Source: Paranoxybacillus sp035645275 (GTDB taxonomy: Bacteria; Bacillota; Bacilli; Bacillales; Anoxybacillaceae). From it: DNA of 64,000 bases. The stretch covers positions 1-64,000 of the forward strand of contig DASQMX010000002.1 in the NCBI GenBank assembly GCA_035645275.1, given 5' to 3'. The notes beneath the pieces were generated by a model, which made no database searches, was not told the origin of the DNA, and was given only the letters and a program-made list of their open reading frames with translations. A program made the translations under genes and the position numbers. Of the stretch, positions 51,904 through 61,065 are shown one piece after another. Every line of letters starts with the position of its first letter. Within the stretch, counting starts at the first letter, position 1.

Positions 51904-53430
51904 ATGGTCATTTTAACGGGTCATACATTAACGTTGGAGGAAGTGAAGCGGGTACTGTACCGTGACGAACTTGTTATAGCTTCTAAAGAAAGTATGGAAG
52001 CGGTCGAAAGAAGCAGAAAAGCTGTCGAGGATATCGTTGCCAATCAAAAAATCGTTTATGGCATTAATACTGGTTTCGGAAAGTTTAGCGATGTGCTCAT
52101 TGATGCCGATGATGTCGAAGAGCTGCAATGGAATCTTATTCATTCACACGCGTGCGGTGTAGGAGAGCCGTTTCCGGAAGTAGTGTCCCGCACGATGCTG
52201 CTTCTTCGCGCCAATGCTCTTTTAAAAGGTTATTCTGGCGTCCGTCCGGTTGTGGTTGAACGGTTATTGGATTTGTTGAATGTGAAAATTCATCCGGTTA
52301 TTCCGCAGCAAGGTTCACTTGGAGCAAGCGGTGATCTCGCTCCGCTTTCCCACTTGGCACTGGTGCTATTGGGAGAAGGGGAAGTATTTTATCACGGACA
52401 GCGGATACCAGCGATTGAAGCTTTAGCCAAAGAGGGAATCGCGCCGCTCACGCTAAAGGCGAAAGAAGGATTAGCGCTCATTAATGGCACACAAGCAATG
52501 ACAGCCATGGGTGTTGTCGCATATTTAGAAGCAGAGCAATTAGCATATGAAAGTGAAGCGATTGCAGCGCTGACGGTGGAAGGATTGCGCGGAATTATTG
52601 ACGCTTTTGATGAGCGCGTTCATCTTGCCCGCGGCTACAAACAGCAAACGGAAGTAGCAGCGAGAATCCGCGATTATTTAACGGATAGCCAACTAATCAC
52701 AAGACAAGGCGAATTGCGCGTGCAGGATGCTTATTCTATTCGCTGTATCCCACAAGTACACGGCGCTTCGTGGCAGGCGCTCGACTATGTGAAAGAGAAA
52801 TTGGAGATTGAAATCAATGCCGCAACAGACAATCCGCTTATTTTTGAGGACGGAGCGAGAGTGATTTCCGGAGGCAATTTTCACGGACAACCGATTGCCC
52901 TTGCGATGGATTTTATGAAAATTGCTGTTAGTGAGCTGGCCAATATTTCGGAACGGCGGATTGAGCGGCTTGTCAATCCGCAACTAAACGATTTGCCGCC
53001 ATTTTTAAGCCCGGCGCCTGGACTTCAGTCGGGAGCGATGATTATGCAATATGCCGCGGCTTCGCTTGTCTCAGAAAATAAAACGCTTGCTCATCCAGCA
53101 AGTGTTGATTCGATTCCATCTTCCGCCAATCAGGAAGACCATGTGAGCATGGGAACCATCGCTTCCCGTCACGCCTATGCCATCTTACAAAATACAAGAC
53201 GAGTGCTTGCGATTGAACTCATCTGTGCGATGCAAGCGGTTGAATATCGCGGTGTTGAGAAGATGGCTTCAAAAACGCGAGTCTTTTATGAAGCAGCGCG
53301 GAAAATCGTGCCATCTATCACAAAAGATCGGGTGTTTTCCAAAGATATTGAAGCGGCGGCACAGTGGTTGAAAGACGTTGATTGGCCCTTTTTTCTGAAA
53401 ACAATGGCAAAAACCAATCAATATTCATAA
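51904..53430 (+). CDS. hutH: Histidine ammonia-lyase
   Basis: A 508-residue enzyme that deaminates histidine to urocanate. The Ala-Ser-Gly triad that forms the MIO cofactor is at residues 141-143 in GSLGASGDLAPLSH. Tyr in YGINTGFGKFSD (about 52) and NATDNPLIF-like sequence complete the active site. ATG 51904 (AAAGGGTG upstream) gives the same length as the B. subtilis enzyme; GTG 51895 is an alternative. It follows the HutP-controlled terminator and precedes hutU by 14 bases. Confidence 0.95.
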   Translation: MVILTGHTLTLEEVKRVLYRDELVIASKESMEAVERSRKAVEDIVANQKIVYGINTGFGKFSDVLIDADDVEELQWNLIHSHACGVGEPFPEVVSRTMLLLRANALLKGYSGVRPVVVERLLDLLNVKIHPVIPQQGSLGASGDLAPLSHLALVLLGEGEVFYHGQRIPAIEALAKEGIAPLTLKAKEGLALINGTQAMTAMGVVAYLEAEQLAYESEAIAALTVEGLRGIIDAFDERVHLARGYKQQTEVAARIRDYLTDSQLITRQGELRVQDAYSIRCIPQVHGASWQALDYVKEKLEIEINAATDNPLIFEDGARVISGGNFHGQPIALAMDFMKIAVSELANISERRIERLVNPQLNDLPPFLSPAPGLQSGAMIMQYAAASLVSENKTLAHPASVDSIPSSANQEDHVSMGTIASRHAYAILQNTRRVLAIELICAMQAVEYRGVEKMASKTRVFYEAARKIVPSITKDRVFSKDIEAAAQWLKDVDWPFFLKTMAKTNQYS

Positions 53431-53444
53431 AGGAGGAAATGATG

Positions 53445-55118
53445 ATGAGTCAAACAACTTCTCGTCATATTAAAGCAAAAAAAGGCTTGGAATTGGAATG
53501 TAAAGGCTGGGAACAGGAAGCTGTTCTTCGTATGTTGTATAACAACTTAGACCCAAAAGTAGCTGAAAAACCAGAAGAACTGATTGTATATGGCGGCATC
53601 GGCAAAGCCGCAAGAAACTGGGAAGCGTTCGATGCGATTGTAAAAGCATTAAGAGAATTAGAAAAAGATGAAACACTTCTCATTCAATCAGGAAAACCGG
53701 TCGGCGTGTTTAAAACGCATGAACGCGCACCGAGAGTGCTCATTTCTAACTCGGTCCTTGTGCCGAAATGGGCGAATTGGGAGCATTTTCATGAGTTAGA
53801 TAAAAAGGGATTAATCATGTATGGACAGATGACGGCAGGCAGCTGGATTTATATTGGTACACAAGGAATTTTGCAAGGTACGTATGAAACATTTGCCGCT
53901 GTTGCAAAAAAGCATTTTGGTGGAACATTGAAAGGAATGTTAACGTTGACTGCTGGATTAGGCGGAATGGGTGGGGCTCAGCCTCTTGCTGTAACAATGA
54001 ATGAGGGCGTTGTCATCGCTGTTGAAGTAGACCCAAGCCGTATCCAAAAACGGTTAGATACGAAATATTGCGACCGAATGACCGATTCGTTGGATGAAGC
54101 GCTGCTTTGGGCATATGAGGCAAAAGAAAAGGGGGAGCCTCTTTCCATTGGACTTGTCGGCAATGCTGCAGAAGTGCACCATGAATTATTAAAACGCGGT
54201 GTGAAAATTGATATTGTCACCGACCAAACATCTGCACACGATCCGTTAAACGGTTATATTCCGGCAGGGATGTCACTAGATGAAGCAGCTGAATTACGAA
54301 AATCTAACCCTAATGAATACGTTTGCCGTTCGAAACAAAGCATGGCAAAACATGTCGAAGCAATGCTTGAGTTTCAACGGCGTGGGGCGATTGTCTTTGA
54401 CTATGGCAACAATATTCGCCAAGTTGCAAAAGATGAAGGAGTCGAGAATGCTTTTGATTTTCCTGGATTTGTCCCAGCTTATATTCGTCCGCTTTTCTGT
54501 GAAGGGAAAGGACCGTTCCGCTGGGCGGCTTTATCCGGGGACCCAGAAGATATTTATCGGACGGATGAGCTCATTAAGGAATTGTTCCCGGAAAACAAAG
54601 CACTCATTCGCTGGATTGAGATGGCGCAAAAGAAAGTAGCGTTCCAAGGCTTGCCGGCACGGATTTGCTGGTTAGGGTACGGCGAACGGGTGAAAATGGG
54701 GCTTGCGATTAATGAATTAGTGCGTAAAGGAGAGTTAAAAGCACCGATTGTGATTGGCCGCGACCATCTTGATTGCGGTTCCGTTGCTTCCCCAAACCGT
54801 GAAACGGAAGCAATGAAAGACGGAAGCGATGCGGTAGGAGATTGGGCAGTATTGAATGCGTTAATTAACACGGCAGCCGGCGGCTCTTGGATTTCCTTCC
54901 ATCATGGTGGTGGTGTTGGAATGGGTTATTCGTTGCATGCCGGCATGGTCGTTGTCGCTGATGGCACGGATTTAGCGAAAGAACGTTTGGAACGCGTCTT
55001 GACGACTGACCCTGGCATGGGGGTTATTCGCCACGCGGATGCCGGTTATGAGCGCGCCATTGAAGTAGCGAAAGAAATGAATATTACAATCCCGATGTTA
55101 AGGGGGGAAAGTTCGTGA
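53445..55118 (+). CDS. hutU: Urocanate hydratase
   Basis: A 557-residue NAD-dependent enzyme converting urocanate to imidazolonepropionate. IVYGGIGKAARNWEAFDAIV, GQMTAGSWIYIGTQGI, TAGLGGMGGAQPLAVTMNEG (nucleotide loop), the catalytic cysteine region PLFCEGKGPFRWAALSGDP, and GRDHLDCGSVASPNRETEAM are typical. AGGAGG (53431-53436) lies 8 bases before ATG 53445; ATGs at 53439 and 53442 are also possible. The stop overlaps the hutI start. Confidence 0.95.
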   Translation: MSQTTSRHIKAKKGLELECKGWEQEAVLRMLYNNLDPKVAEKPEELIVYGGIGKAARNWEAFDAIVKALRELEKDETLLIQSGKPVGVFKTHERAPRVLISNSVLVPKWANWEHFHELDKKGLIMYGQMTAGSWIYIGTQGILQGTYETFAAVAKKHFGGTLKGMLTLTAGLGGMGGAQPLAVTMNEGVVIAVEVDPSRIQKRLDTKYCDRMTDSLDEALLWAYEAKEKGEPLSIGLVGNAAEVHHELLKRGVKIDIVTDQTSAHDPLNGYIPAGMSLDEAAELRKSNPNEYVCRSKQSMAKHVEAMLEFQRRGAIVFDYGNNIRQVAKDEGVENAFDFPGFVPAYIRPLFCEGKGPFRWAALSGDPEDIYRTDELIKELFPENKALIRWIEMAQKKVAFQGLPARICWLGYGERVKMGLAINELVRKGELKAPIVIGRDHLDCGSVASPNRETEAMKDGSDAVGDWAVLNALINTAAGGSWISFHHGGGVGMGYSLHAGMVVVADGTDLAKERLERVLTTDPGMGVIRHADAGYERAIEVAKEMNITIPMLRGESS

Positions 55119-56392
55119 CGAAACATTTTGATACGCTTATTGTTAACATCGGTCAGCTTCTAACAATGGAAGGGGATGGACCAGCAAAAGGGGAGAGAAT
55201 GAAAACGCTCCCCGTTCTGGAACATGCCGCAGTCGGTATCAAGGACGGAAAAATCGCGTTTATCGGCAAAACCGCGGAAACGAAAAACTTTCATGCAGAT
55301 ACGATGATTGACGCTGGTGATAAGCTTGTTTCTCCGGGGCTTGTTGATCCGCATACACATCTTGTTTTTGGCGGATCACGAGAGCATGAGTTGGCATTAA
55401 AACAACAAGGAGTTCCGTATTTGGAAATTTTAAAAAGAGGCGGCGGTATTTTATCAACGGTACAAGCGACAAGAAAAGCAAGCGAGGAAGAGCTGTTCGA
55501 AAAAGCGAAGTTTCACCTTGATCGGATGTTGTCTTATGGCGTTACAACGGTTGAGGCGAAAAGCGGATACGGCTTGGATGAGGATACAGAGTTGAAACAG
55601 CTGCGGGTCGTAAAGCGTCTGCAAAACGAACATCCGGTTGACCTTGTTTCGACATTTCTTGGCGCGCATGCGATTCCGCCCGAGTATAAAAGCAATCCGG
55701 ACGATTTTCTTGCTAGCATGCTGAAACTGCTTGATATCATTCAAAAGGAAGAGCTGGCTGAGTTCGTGGACATTTTTTGTGAAACAGGTGTCTTTACTGT
55801 AGAGCAGTCCCGCGCGTTTTTACAAGCGGCCAAAGCAAAAGGGTTTAATGTGAAAATTCATGCTGATGAGATTCACTCGATTGGCGGAACGGAACTGGCG
55901 GTTGAATTAGGAGCGGTTAGCGGCGATCATCTTGTTGGCGCGTCAGATTCCGGCATTGAGCGGCTTGCTGGGGCAAATACGATTGCTGTGCTGCTTCCGG
56001 GTACTTCGTTTTATTTAGGAAAAGAAAAGTATGCTAGAGCTCGGGAAATGATTGAATCGGGTGCCGCAGTCGCTTTATCGACAGATTTTAATCCGGGCAG
56101 TTCGCCGACGGAAAACTTACAGTTGATCATGTCGCTCGCTGCTTTAAAGCTAAAAATGACACCGGAGGAAATTTGGCATGCGGTCACGGTGAATGCGGCT
56201 TACGCGATTAACCGCGGCGAGGAAGCGGGACGCATTGCTCTTGGAAGAAAAGCGGATATCGTCATTTGGGATGCGCCGAATTATGCTTACGTTCCGTATC
56301 ATTATGGCGTGAACCATGTCAACACCGTATTAAAAGCGGGGAAAGTGGTTGTAGAAAGGGGCCGAAGCGATGCAGTCATTTCGCTTTCTTAA
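55115..56392 (+). CDS. hutI: Imidazolonepropionase
   Basis: A 425-residue metal-dependent amidohydrolase opening the imidazolone ring to N-formimino-glutamate. The metal site is VDPHTHLVFGG, with KIHADEIH and the aspartate in STDFNPGSSP. The GTG start overlaps the hutU stop (GTGA) behind AAGGGGGGAAAG. Its 3' end overlaps hutG by 23 bases. Length and motifs agree with the B. subtilis enzyme. Confidence 0.94.
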   Translation: MTKHFDTLIVNIGQLLTMEGDGPAKGERMKTLPVLEHAAVGIKDGKIAFIGKTAETKNFHADTMIDAGDKLVSPGLVDPHTHLVFGGSREHELALKQQGVPYLEILKRGGGILSTVQATRKASEEELFEKAKFHLDRMLSYGVTTVEAKSGYGLDEDTELKQLRVVKRLQNEHPVDLVSTFLGAHAIPPEYKSNPDDFLASMLKLLDIIQKEELAEFVDIFCETGVFTVEQSRAFLQAAKAKGFNVKIHADEIHSIGGTELAVELGAVSGDHLVGASDSGIERLAGANTIAVLLPGTSFYLGKEKYARAREMIESGAAVALSTDFNPGSSPTENLQLIMSLAALKLKMTPEEIWHAVTVNAAYAINRGEEAGRIALGRKADIVIWDAPNYAYVPYHYGVNHVNTVLKAGKVVVERGRSDAVISLS

Positions 56393-57332
56393 AGAAGCGG
56401 GTAAAGCGATATTTCAAGACCGCTATGTAAAAAAAGCGAGCGAATTGCTGCATACATGGGATGGAAGTCAGGGAGGGAGCGTCGGTATGATCGGTGCTCC
56501 TCTATCGAAACCATCCATCAGCCACTCAGGGGCGGCTTTTGCTCCCAGCGCGATTCGCAAAATGCTTTCTTCCTACAGCACTTATTCCATTGAAGAAGAT
56601 ATCGATTTGTCAGATTTGGTGATTACCGATTATGGTGATATTGTCATGCATCCAACGGATCTTGTCCACTCCCAAGAACGAATTGCCGAAACGATTGAGC
56701 AAGCAGTCTCAATGAATCCAGATATGTTGCTCATCGTTCTTGGAGGCGATCATTCTGTCAGCTATCCAAGCATTAGCGGCTTTCAAAAACGTTGGAAAAA
56801 AATCGGTGTCATTCAATTTGACGCTCATCACGATTTACGTAATTTAGAAGATGGTGGACCGACGAATGGAACTCCATTTCGAAGTTTAATCGAATCTGGC
56901 ACGATTCAAGGAAGCCATCTTATTCAAATCGGCATTCGCGATTTTGCGAATAGTAAAGCCTATACGGAATATGGGAAGCAGCACGGTGTTACCATCTATA
57001 CGATGAAGGATGTTCGAAATCGAGAAATGAGAGAGATTATTGAGGAGAGTGTCCGAAAACTTGAAAAAGAAGTAGATGCCATTTATGTCTCCGTTGATAT
57101 GGATGTTCTCGATCAAGCGTTTGCTCCGGGGTGTCCAGCGATTGGCCCAGGCGGAATGGACAGCGCCTCCCTATTAGATGCGGTCGCCTTATTAGGAGAA
57201 TGCGATATTGTGAAAGCAATTGATATCGTCGAAATTGATCCGACAGTCGATTTTCGTGATATGACAAGCCGCACAGCTGCATGGGTAATCATGCAGTTTT
57301 TAAAGGGAAAGAAAAAAGCGGGATGGATTTAA
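56370..57332 (+). CDS. hutG: Formimidoylglutamase
   Basis: A 320-residue ureohydrolase (arginase family) that converts N-formimino-glutamate to glutamate and formamide. Binuclear manganese ligands are visible in GGDHSVSYPS, FDAHHDLRN and SVDMDVLDQAFAPG; the C-terminal EIDPTVDFRDMTSRTAAWV is also conserved. The ATG lies inside hutI with AAAGGGGCCGAAGCG before it. It is the last gene of the operon. A histidine permease gene (hutM in B. subtilis) does not follow. Confidence 0.94.
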   Translation: MQSFRFLKEAGKAIFQDRYVKKASELLHTWDGSQGGSVGMIGAPLSKPSISHSGAAFAPSAIRKMLSSYSTYSIEEDIDLSDLVITDYGDIVMHPTDLVHSQERIAETIEQAVSMNPDMLLIVLGGDHSVSYPSISGFQKRWKKIGVIQFDAHHDLRNLEDGGPTNGTPFRSLIESGTIQGSHLIQIGIRDFANSKAYTEYGKQHGVTIYTMKDVRNREMREIIEESVRKLEKEVDAIYVSVDMDVLDQAFAPGCPAIGPGGMDSASLLDAVALLGECDIVKAIDIVEIDPTVDFRDMTSRTAAWVIMQFLKGKKKAGWI

Positions 57333-57374
57333 AGTTTGCGCTCGTCGGATAAACTTCTGCGATCTTATACAAAA

Positions 57375-57465
57375 ATGGATTGACTCATAAGTATTTGACC
57401 TTGCGCACAAATACTCTAAACACGCATTATGTACCGTTGAGGTGGTTTTTGGGTCAGCTCCTTTA
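57375..57465. repeat. Decayed copy of the GGCTGAC repeat family
   Basis: GATTGACTCATAAGTATTTGACC at the left and GGGTCAGCTCCTTT at the right resemble the ends of the elements at 40201 and 61781. The arms are imperfect. The repeat may have replaced the original hut operon terminator, since no other one is visible. Confidence 0.45.
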
Positions 57466-57526
57466 TGACGATTGGACATGAAGGCTCTTGAAATGAATGA
57501 AAACGATAGGTCATATTGGAAATAAA

Positions 57527-57562
57527 AAGTCGATTTTTCCTACGCTGAGGAAGAATCGACTT
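57527..57562 (-). terminator. Terminator of the nitrilase-GNAT operon
   Basis: AAGTCGATTTTTCC (57527-57540) pairs with GGAAGAATCGACTT (57549-57562) with one mismatch. On the minus strand TTTTTATTT follows. Confidence 0.8.
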
Positions 57563-57585
57563 AACTCCATTTATCTCGTATTACA

Positions 57586-58263
57586 TTAAATATTTAAAAG
57601 TGATACAGTATTTTTCGCTTCTAGATTTTCAATCATTTCATACCAAGATTTTGGTTTGTTCGATAAGACAGAATAATAGCGTTTTAAAAACTTCACAACA
57701 AGCTCCGCTGGAAGTTCATTTACGTTATCATCCATCGGAAGGAAACAAAGGTCGAGTCCTGTTACAGCTTCTCCATCATTGTTCCAAGATGGGTGAACAT
57801 AAGGGAAGTCAAGCCGCTTATACCCAAGGTGAGACAATACTTCACGACGAACATATGGATCCATTGGTTTAATTCCGCCAAATTCATAATGCTCTACTCG
57901 ATAAGGATCATAAATTTCCGCAAACATGCCAAATAACTGCTTTCCGTTTGCAGCAGCCCAAGCATTCAAATCCTCTAGCCTTTTTTGAGCTAAAAATCGA
58001 CCGATACCAAGTCCTGCTTGGCCAATGATCGTGAAGTCTGTCATCGCAACATTTAAATCTTCATAATAGCGGTACTCTGTCGCACCTACGACATTTCCTT
58101 CATGAACAGCAACACACACGCGAATTCCCGGATCCTCTAGAGGCTCTTTCCAAAGATCGAATGCTAATACTTCTTCAGGAGGAAATACCTCTTGCATCAA
58201 TTCGTGCATTTTTTTAAACAAAGGGTCTTCAATACTCGTAATTCTCCGATATTCCATGTTCAT
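57586..58263 (-). CDS. GNAT-family acetyltransferase (second GNAT of the nitrilase operon)
   Basis: About 225 residues. VVGATEYRYYEDLNVAMTDF and IGQAGLGIGRFLAQKRLEDL form the acetyl-CoA fold, but the usual Q/RxxGxG/A pyrophosphate loop is represented by GQAGLGIG. The protein has a long C-terminal part (PLSH-like GYKRLDFPYVHPSW) beyond the core. AACAAGGAG lies just before a cluster of three ATGs; 58263 is my choice and 58257 is possible. It begins 12 bases after the first GNAT gene. Substrate unknown. Confidence 0.75.
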   Translation of the reverse strand: MNMEYRRITSIEDPLFKKMHELMQEVFPPEEVLAFDLWKEPLEDPGIRVCVAVHEGNVVGATEYRYYEDLNVAMTDFTIIGQAGLGIGRFLAQKRLEDLNAWAAANGKQLFGMFAEIYDPYRVEHYEFGGIKPMDPYVRREVLSHLGYKRLDFPYVHPSWNNDGEAVTGLDLCFLPMDDNVNELPAELVVKFLKRYYSVLSNKPKSWYEMIENLEAKNTVSLLNI

Positions 58264-58274
58264 CATTCTCCTTG

Positions 58275-58949
58275 TTAAGATTTTGTTGTATAAAAAGGAT
58301 TTTTCCATTCCATCAGCGCCGCGTAGTTACAAGATTCTTCATCCTCTAAATAGTTAGCCACCACTTTAACAGGGGTACGGCCGCAGCGAAGCAGGAAGGT
58401 AATGACCGGGTCTTTTAATTCACCTTTTACGACCGCTTCGAGGTATTGTTCTGCTGTCATCTCATCAGCTTTTTTATGATAGCCAGGCATTCTCCCTCCG
58501 CCTAACAGACGTTCTAATCCCAATTGAACGACGACTTCATACATCGATAGCATCAGCCATTTTCCTAACCCTAATTTGCGATAGGCAGGGCGTACGCCAA
58601 TATCAACAACATAGAGCGTATTGCCATTTGGATTATGGTTGCGAATATATCCATTATCGGTGATTTCTTCCCAAGTATGTTCCGGATGGTCAGGATCAAA
58701 GTCAACAATCAATCCTGTCATTGATCCTGCGATTTCCCCATTCACCTCAACGCATAAGGCTCCCTCCGGAAAGAGCGTAACGTGGTTTTTCAGCTGTTCC
58801 GTGTTCCACCATAATTCAGACGGGAATGGTGGAGGAAAACTTTCCTGTTGAATACGGATTAAGCCGGGGAAGTCTTTTTCTTCATAATTTCGAATAACCG
58901 CTGGGACAGGTCGATCTTGGTCAAAGACGTAAAACTCTTTACGATACAT
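58275..58949 (-). CDS. GNAT-family acetyltransferase (first GNAT of the nitrilase operon)
   Basis: A 224-residue acetyltransferase. The acetyl-CoA loop is visible in YVVDIGVRPAYRKLGLGKWL (R-x-x-G-x-G pattern). RLLGGGRMPGYH and the C-terminal LLRCGRTPVKVVANYLEDEE resemble the GNAT half of B. subtilis YhcX, in which a GNAT and a nitrilase domain are fused. Here the hydrolase is the preceding separate gene, 21 bases upstream. AAGGAGGAAAAA precedes the ATG. Confidence 0.85.
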   Translation of the reverse strand: MYRKEFYVFDQDRPVPAVIRNYEEKDFPGLIRIQQESFPPPFPSELWWNTEQLKNHVTLFPEGALCVEVNGEIAGSMTGLIVDFDPDHPEHTWEEITDNGYIRNHNPNGNTLYVVDIGVRPAYRKLGLGKWLMLSMYEVVVQLGLERLLGGGRMPGYHKKADEMTAEQYLEAVVKGELKDPVITFLLRCGRTPVKVVANYLEDEESCNYAALMEWKNPFYTTKS

Positions 58950-58970
58950 TTTTTCCTCCTTGAGCTAACC

Positions 58971-59828
58971 TTATTTCCAATCCGGATAGAGATCGGTGCG
59001 TCGGTCACGCCATGTGGTGACGGAACCGCTTTCGCGAACTTGATATAACAAGGCTAAATCAAGATCAGCGGTTACAATCATATCATGATTGATTTCCCCT
59101 TCTACCAAGATGCCGCGCGGAGGAAACGGAATATCGTTCGGGGTAATGACTGCCGCTTGGCCAAAATTTGCCCGCATAAAGTCAACTGTAGGAAGAGAGC
59201 CCACTGTACCAGTCGTAACGACATAAACTTGGTTTTCGATGGCTCTTGCATGGCTTGTGTAACGGACACGATGGAATCCATGACGATCATCCGTGCAAGA
59301 AGGACAGAAAATGACATCCGCACCTTTCGCTTTTGCCATACGAACGATTTCTGGAAATTCAATGTCATAGCACGTCAACATCGCAATGGTTCCTTTTTCA
59401 GTTTCAAAAACTTGAAGGCTATCTCCAGGTGACATGTTCCATTCTTTTACTTCCGTAGGCGTAATATGGAGTTTTGCCTGTTCGGCAACTCTTCCATCTG
59501 GATAGAACAAATGAGCAACGTTGTATAATCGGTCACCTTTACGGATGACATGGGTTCCGCCAATAATATGCATCTTTGTTTTCTTAGCCAAATCTATAAA
59601 TAAAGCCCGATACTGTTCTGTAAAATCGGGGAGGTCTTGAATCGTCAAAGGTTGTCCATGTTCATCGCCAATGGACATGAGCTGAGTAGTAAAAAATTCT
59701 GGGAATAAAATAAAATCTGCATCAAATTCTTGAGCTGTTTTAATGTAATGCTCCACTTGTTGAGCAAATTCTTCAAATGATTGTATCGTATGGAGATGAT
59801 ATTGAACGGCTGAAACTCTTAGTTTCAT
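58971..59828 (-). CDS. Carbon-nitrogen hydrolase (nitrilase superfamily)
   Basis: A 285-residue hydrolase of amide or nitrile bonds. The Glu-Lys-Cys triad is visible: ILFPEFFTTQL (Glu), KLHITPTEVKEW (Lys) and MLTCYDIEFPEI (Cys), with CPSCTDDRHGFHRVRYTSHA after it. It resembles the nitrilase half of YhcX. It is the first gene of a three-gene operon with two GNATs, pointing to combined deamidation and acetylation of one small metabolite class, which I cannot identify. GGAGGAGGCTTATGAAAC-type sequence precedes the ATG. Confidence 0.9.
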   Translation of the reverse strand: MKLRVSAVQYHLHTIQSFEEFAQQVEHYIKTAQEFDADFILFPEFFTTQLMSIGDEHGQPLTIQDLPDFTEQYRALFIDLAKKTKMHIIGGTHVIRKGDRLYNVAHLFYPDGRVAEQAKLHITPTEVKEWNMSPGDSLQVFETEKGTIAMLTCYDIEFPEIVRMAKAKGADVIFCPSCTDDRHGFHRVRYTSHARAIENQVYVVTTGTVGSLPTVDFMRANFGQAAVITPNDIPFPPRGILVEGEINHDMIVTADLDLALLYQVRESGSVTTWRDRRTDLYPDWK

Positions 59829-59962
59829 AAGCCTCCTCCTTTCTTTTCATCCATCTAGAAAAATTTCATTCCATTCATGTTATTGATGGTGATGATATTG
59901 ATATTATTAGATACATCATTCGTTTTAACAAGTACACACTTTCATGTAACATAGTGTAAAAA

Positions 59963-59970
59963 AGTATACT
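59963..59970. promoter_or_regulatory. AGTATACT palindrome, site 1
   Basis: A perfect 8-bp palindrome about 135 bases upstream of the nitrilase operon. The same word occurs at 60677-60684 and 60917-60924, on both sides of the repeat next to the HxlR gene. Possible HxlR-type operator. Confidence 0.35.
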
Positions 59971-59979
59971 ATAGGGAGT

Positions 59980-60275
59980 ACGAATCTGCGGAAGCTACGT
60001 TAAAAGGAAGTGATGATAGCAGGGAAGGGGAAATAGTGATTCTTAGTTGTTGAAACTGAATTTCCAAGTGAGGATAGTCATCAACGTACATACGTAAAAA
60101 AACGGGCAGCAACCTTTTATAAAGATTGCTGCCTGTTCGTTTTTAGTGTCTGATTATACTTATCATTCATTTTTGTTGCTTGTCTCTTAATCGCTATCTT
60201 GATGCGCTTGTATCGCTACAAGTTTTATGTGACCATAAAAGCGCATAATAAAGGGATAAGAGAGTTGGGTTCAGG
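59980..60275. other. Intergenic region with a lone terminator-like hairpin
   Basis: No gene is visible. AACGGGCAGCAA (from 60101) pairs with TTGCTGCCTGTT, followed by CGTTTTT, a plus-strand terminator without a recognisable upstream gene, which suggests a lost gene. Confidence 0.55.
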
Positions 60276-60279
60276 ATTT

Positions 60280-60645
60280 TTACTTAGCGGACTCATTGAT
60301 TTTTACATGGTCCTTCACGACCGTCTCCATATAGTTTTTCCCCCATTCATACATAGCATCGAGAATGGGGATTAGACTTTTTCCATGTTCCGTCAGTGAA
60401 TATTCCACTTTTGGTGGAACAACGGGATAGACTTTGCGTTGAACAATTTGGTCTGCTTCCAGTTCACGCAACTGGTTAACAAGCATTCTTTGAGTGATCC
60501 CCGGCATGAGGGCCTTCAGCTCACCAAACCGCTTTGTTCCATCTTTTCCTAGATGCCATAAAATAAGCATTTTCCATTTACCGCCAATGACAGCAAGTGT
60601 CAATTCTTTTTCACAGTTATATGTCTTGCCGCAAACATGCCCCAT
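60280..60645 (-). CDS. HxlR-family transcriptional regulator
   Basis: A 121-residue winged-helix regulator. VIGGKWKMLILWHLGKDGTK starts the DNA-binding domain; RFGELKALMPGITQRMLVNQ is the recognition helix; VYPVVPPKVEYSLTEHGKSL is the wing typical of HxlR/YodB/HypR. An N-terminal cysteine pair (CGKTYNC) is placed like the redox-sensing Cys of YodB and HypR, so thiol sensing is plausible. ATG 60645 has GGAGGTG 6 bases upstream; the longer frame is not needed. No target enzyme gene is adjacent. Confidence 0.88.
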   Translation of the reverse strand: MGHVCGKTYNCEKELTLAVIGGKWKMLILWHLGKDGTKRFGELKALMPGITQRMLVNQLRELEADQIVQRKVYPVVPPKVEYSLTEHGKSLIPILDAMYEWGKNYMETVVKDHVKINESAK

Positions 60646-60674
60646 TTGTTTCACCTCCATGTCTATTATAGCCA

Positions 60675-60684
60675 ATAGTATACT
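60675..60684. promoter_or_regulatory. ATAGTATACT, site 2 (left of repeat copy 2)
   Basis: The 10-base word ATAGTATACT lies about 35 bases upstream of the HxlR start and is repeated at 60915-60924 beyond the palindromic repeat. It contains the palindrome AGTATACT. Confidence 0.4.
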
Positions 60685-60690
60685 CATGAG

Positions 60691-60908
60691 TGTTGATTAG
60701 CCATTATTTATAACTATTTTCTCAGTGATTCACGCTTTTCTGCCGTGATACCCGAACGCGAACAAATCCATTTGTCCGTAAAGCGTTCTCCGTTCGGGTT
60801 AGGCATGCGGGCGCATGCCCAGTCAGCTAAGCGTTTCGCTTAGCTGACTTCGGCAGAAAAGCTACTTAAATAAACCTGATTTATCTGGATTTTATTGGTT
60901 AATCAACA
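60691..60908. repeat. Palindrome-rich MITE-like repeat, copy 2 (full length)
   Basis: A 218-base element, the most complete copy. The left end TGTTGATTAGCCA and right end TTGGTTAATCAACA are inverted repeats. Internal palindromes are as in copy 1. It lies between two copies of ATAGTATACT upstream of the HxlR gene. No coding capacity. Confidence 0.8.
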
Positions 60909-60914
60909 AACCTG

Positions 60915-60924
60915 ATAGTATACT
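60915..60924. promoter_or_regulatory. ATAGTATACT, site 3 (right of repeat copy 2)
   Basis: Identical to site 2. It is 240 bases away across the repeat element. Confidence 0.4.
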
Positions 60925-61065
60925 TTTGGTTGCTATATGATCATAAAGTACATAAATGTTGCATTACTAATTTTAAAATAGTAAATTTTCGGTAAGGAAC
61001 TATAGTAAAAAAGAGGATTGCGACTGTTTTGGAGAGAATGCCGCAAAATAGCAGGGGGATCGATT

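Noticed and set aside
54280..54639. A 119-codon second frame inside hutU
   Set aside because: Out-of-frame reading of a strongly conserved gene, with basic low-quality sequence.
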